Shown here: positions 61,518 through 64,000 of the stretch, in pieces
Layout: every line of letters starts with the position of its first letter
Position numbering within the stretch: position 1 is the stretch's first letter
Source: Mesorhizobium huakuii
Lineage (GTDB): Bacteria; Pseudomonadota; Alphaproteobacteria; Rhizobiales; Rhizobiaceae
Direction: 5' to 3'
DNA length: 64,000 bases
NCBI RefSeq assembly: GCF_014189455.1
Contig: NZ_CP050296.1
Coordinates: 5,638,001 to 5,702,000 of the forward strand
Made by a program: the position numbers and the translations under genes
Notes under the pieces: model-generated
Databases searched by the model: none
What the model was told of the DNA's origin: nothing
Seen by the model: the letters and a program-made list of their open reading frames with translations, nothing else

Positions 61518-61547
61518 CTTGATCTTTGCCCCGCTTGCATCCACCTA
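61518..61547 (+). promoter_or_regulatory. Possible RpoH-type promoter for lon
   Basis: CTTGAT at 61518-61523, 17 bases, then CCACCTA at 61541-61547. The -35 part fits sigma-32; the -10 part is weak. It lies 138 bp before the lon ATG and downstream of the clpX terminator. Confidence 0.35.
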
Positions 61548-61684
61548 ACACTGGAAGGCCGAGGTGCCCGATTTCTGTGCTGTAAAACTCCCGTCACAAA
61601 CGGTGGTAGGCGGAACGATCCCCGGTCGTTAATATAAGATTCGCGGTTGGCCTGATGGGTGGCCGCGACATGAAAGGTTGGACA

Positions 61685-64000
<2,316 letters not shown>

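Overview
The window looks like a chromosomal segment of a Mesorhizobium-like alphaproteobacterium (order Hyphomicrobiales). The reasons are high GC content, the clpP-clpX-lon order, class 2 ArgC, an alphaproteobacterial CtaA, DUF2842, DUF982 and DUF2934 proteins, and an exopolysaccharide locus with a Wzx/Wzy-type gene set. This is inferred from gene content only; no search was run.

Layout. Positions 1-2.2 kb hold an XRE regulator, a YbaK-type deacylase and a leftward pair encoding a ClpP-like secreted protein. Positions 2,258-20,431 are an integrated phage-derived element of about 18.1 kb in the 3' end of tRNA-Pro(GGG), bounded by 49-bp direct repeats. Positions 20.5-27.6 kb are an exopolysaccharide locus. 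Positions 27.6-34.6 kb hold a polyamine-type ABC transporter with a racemase, an acetyltransferase and a divergent GntR regulator. Positions 34.6-45.7 kb hold a CelD-type acetyltransferase, a polysaccharide deacetylase, ctaA, argC, an agmatinase-like gene, an acyltransferase, a phosphodiesterase and an MFS exporter. Positions 45.7-47.5 kb hold rplM-rpsI and a HicAB pair. Positions 47.6-53.4 kb hold a thioesterase, then a tightly packed rightward run ending in an O-acetylhomoserine sulfhydrylase and a cupin. Positions 53.6-58.9 kb hold a GT25 glycosyltransferase, a P450, a flavin oxidase and envelope proteins. Positions 59.2-64 kb hold clpP, clpX and lon, which runs off the window.

The element is the most unusual part. 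It has an integrase beside attL, an AlpA-type regulator, a RepA-like AAA ATPase, an HK97-type capsid and prohead protease, a small terminase and tape-measure proteins. I see no portal, large terminase, baseplate, tail fibre or lysin. It therefore resembles a phage satellite or a stripped prophage. Two repeat families suggest autonomous replication. One is a GAAAACGCCT iteron, present once before alpA and as a cluster at the far end of the element. The other is a TGTACCG cluster inside the 3' end of the ATPase gene. An IS256-family copy with a 10-bp target duplication splits one element gene, and the 302-codon frame can be restored exactly by removing it.

Caution: single-base frame disruptions occur in element genes (transposase, HTH regulator, capsid twice, second tape measure) and also in ordinary chromosomal genes (the Wzc-like gene, the polysaccharide deacetylase and lon). 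Several lie in homopolymers. Sequencing or assembly indels are at least as likely as real decay, so 'pseudogene' calls here mean 'frame broken as written'.
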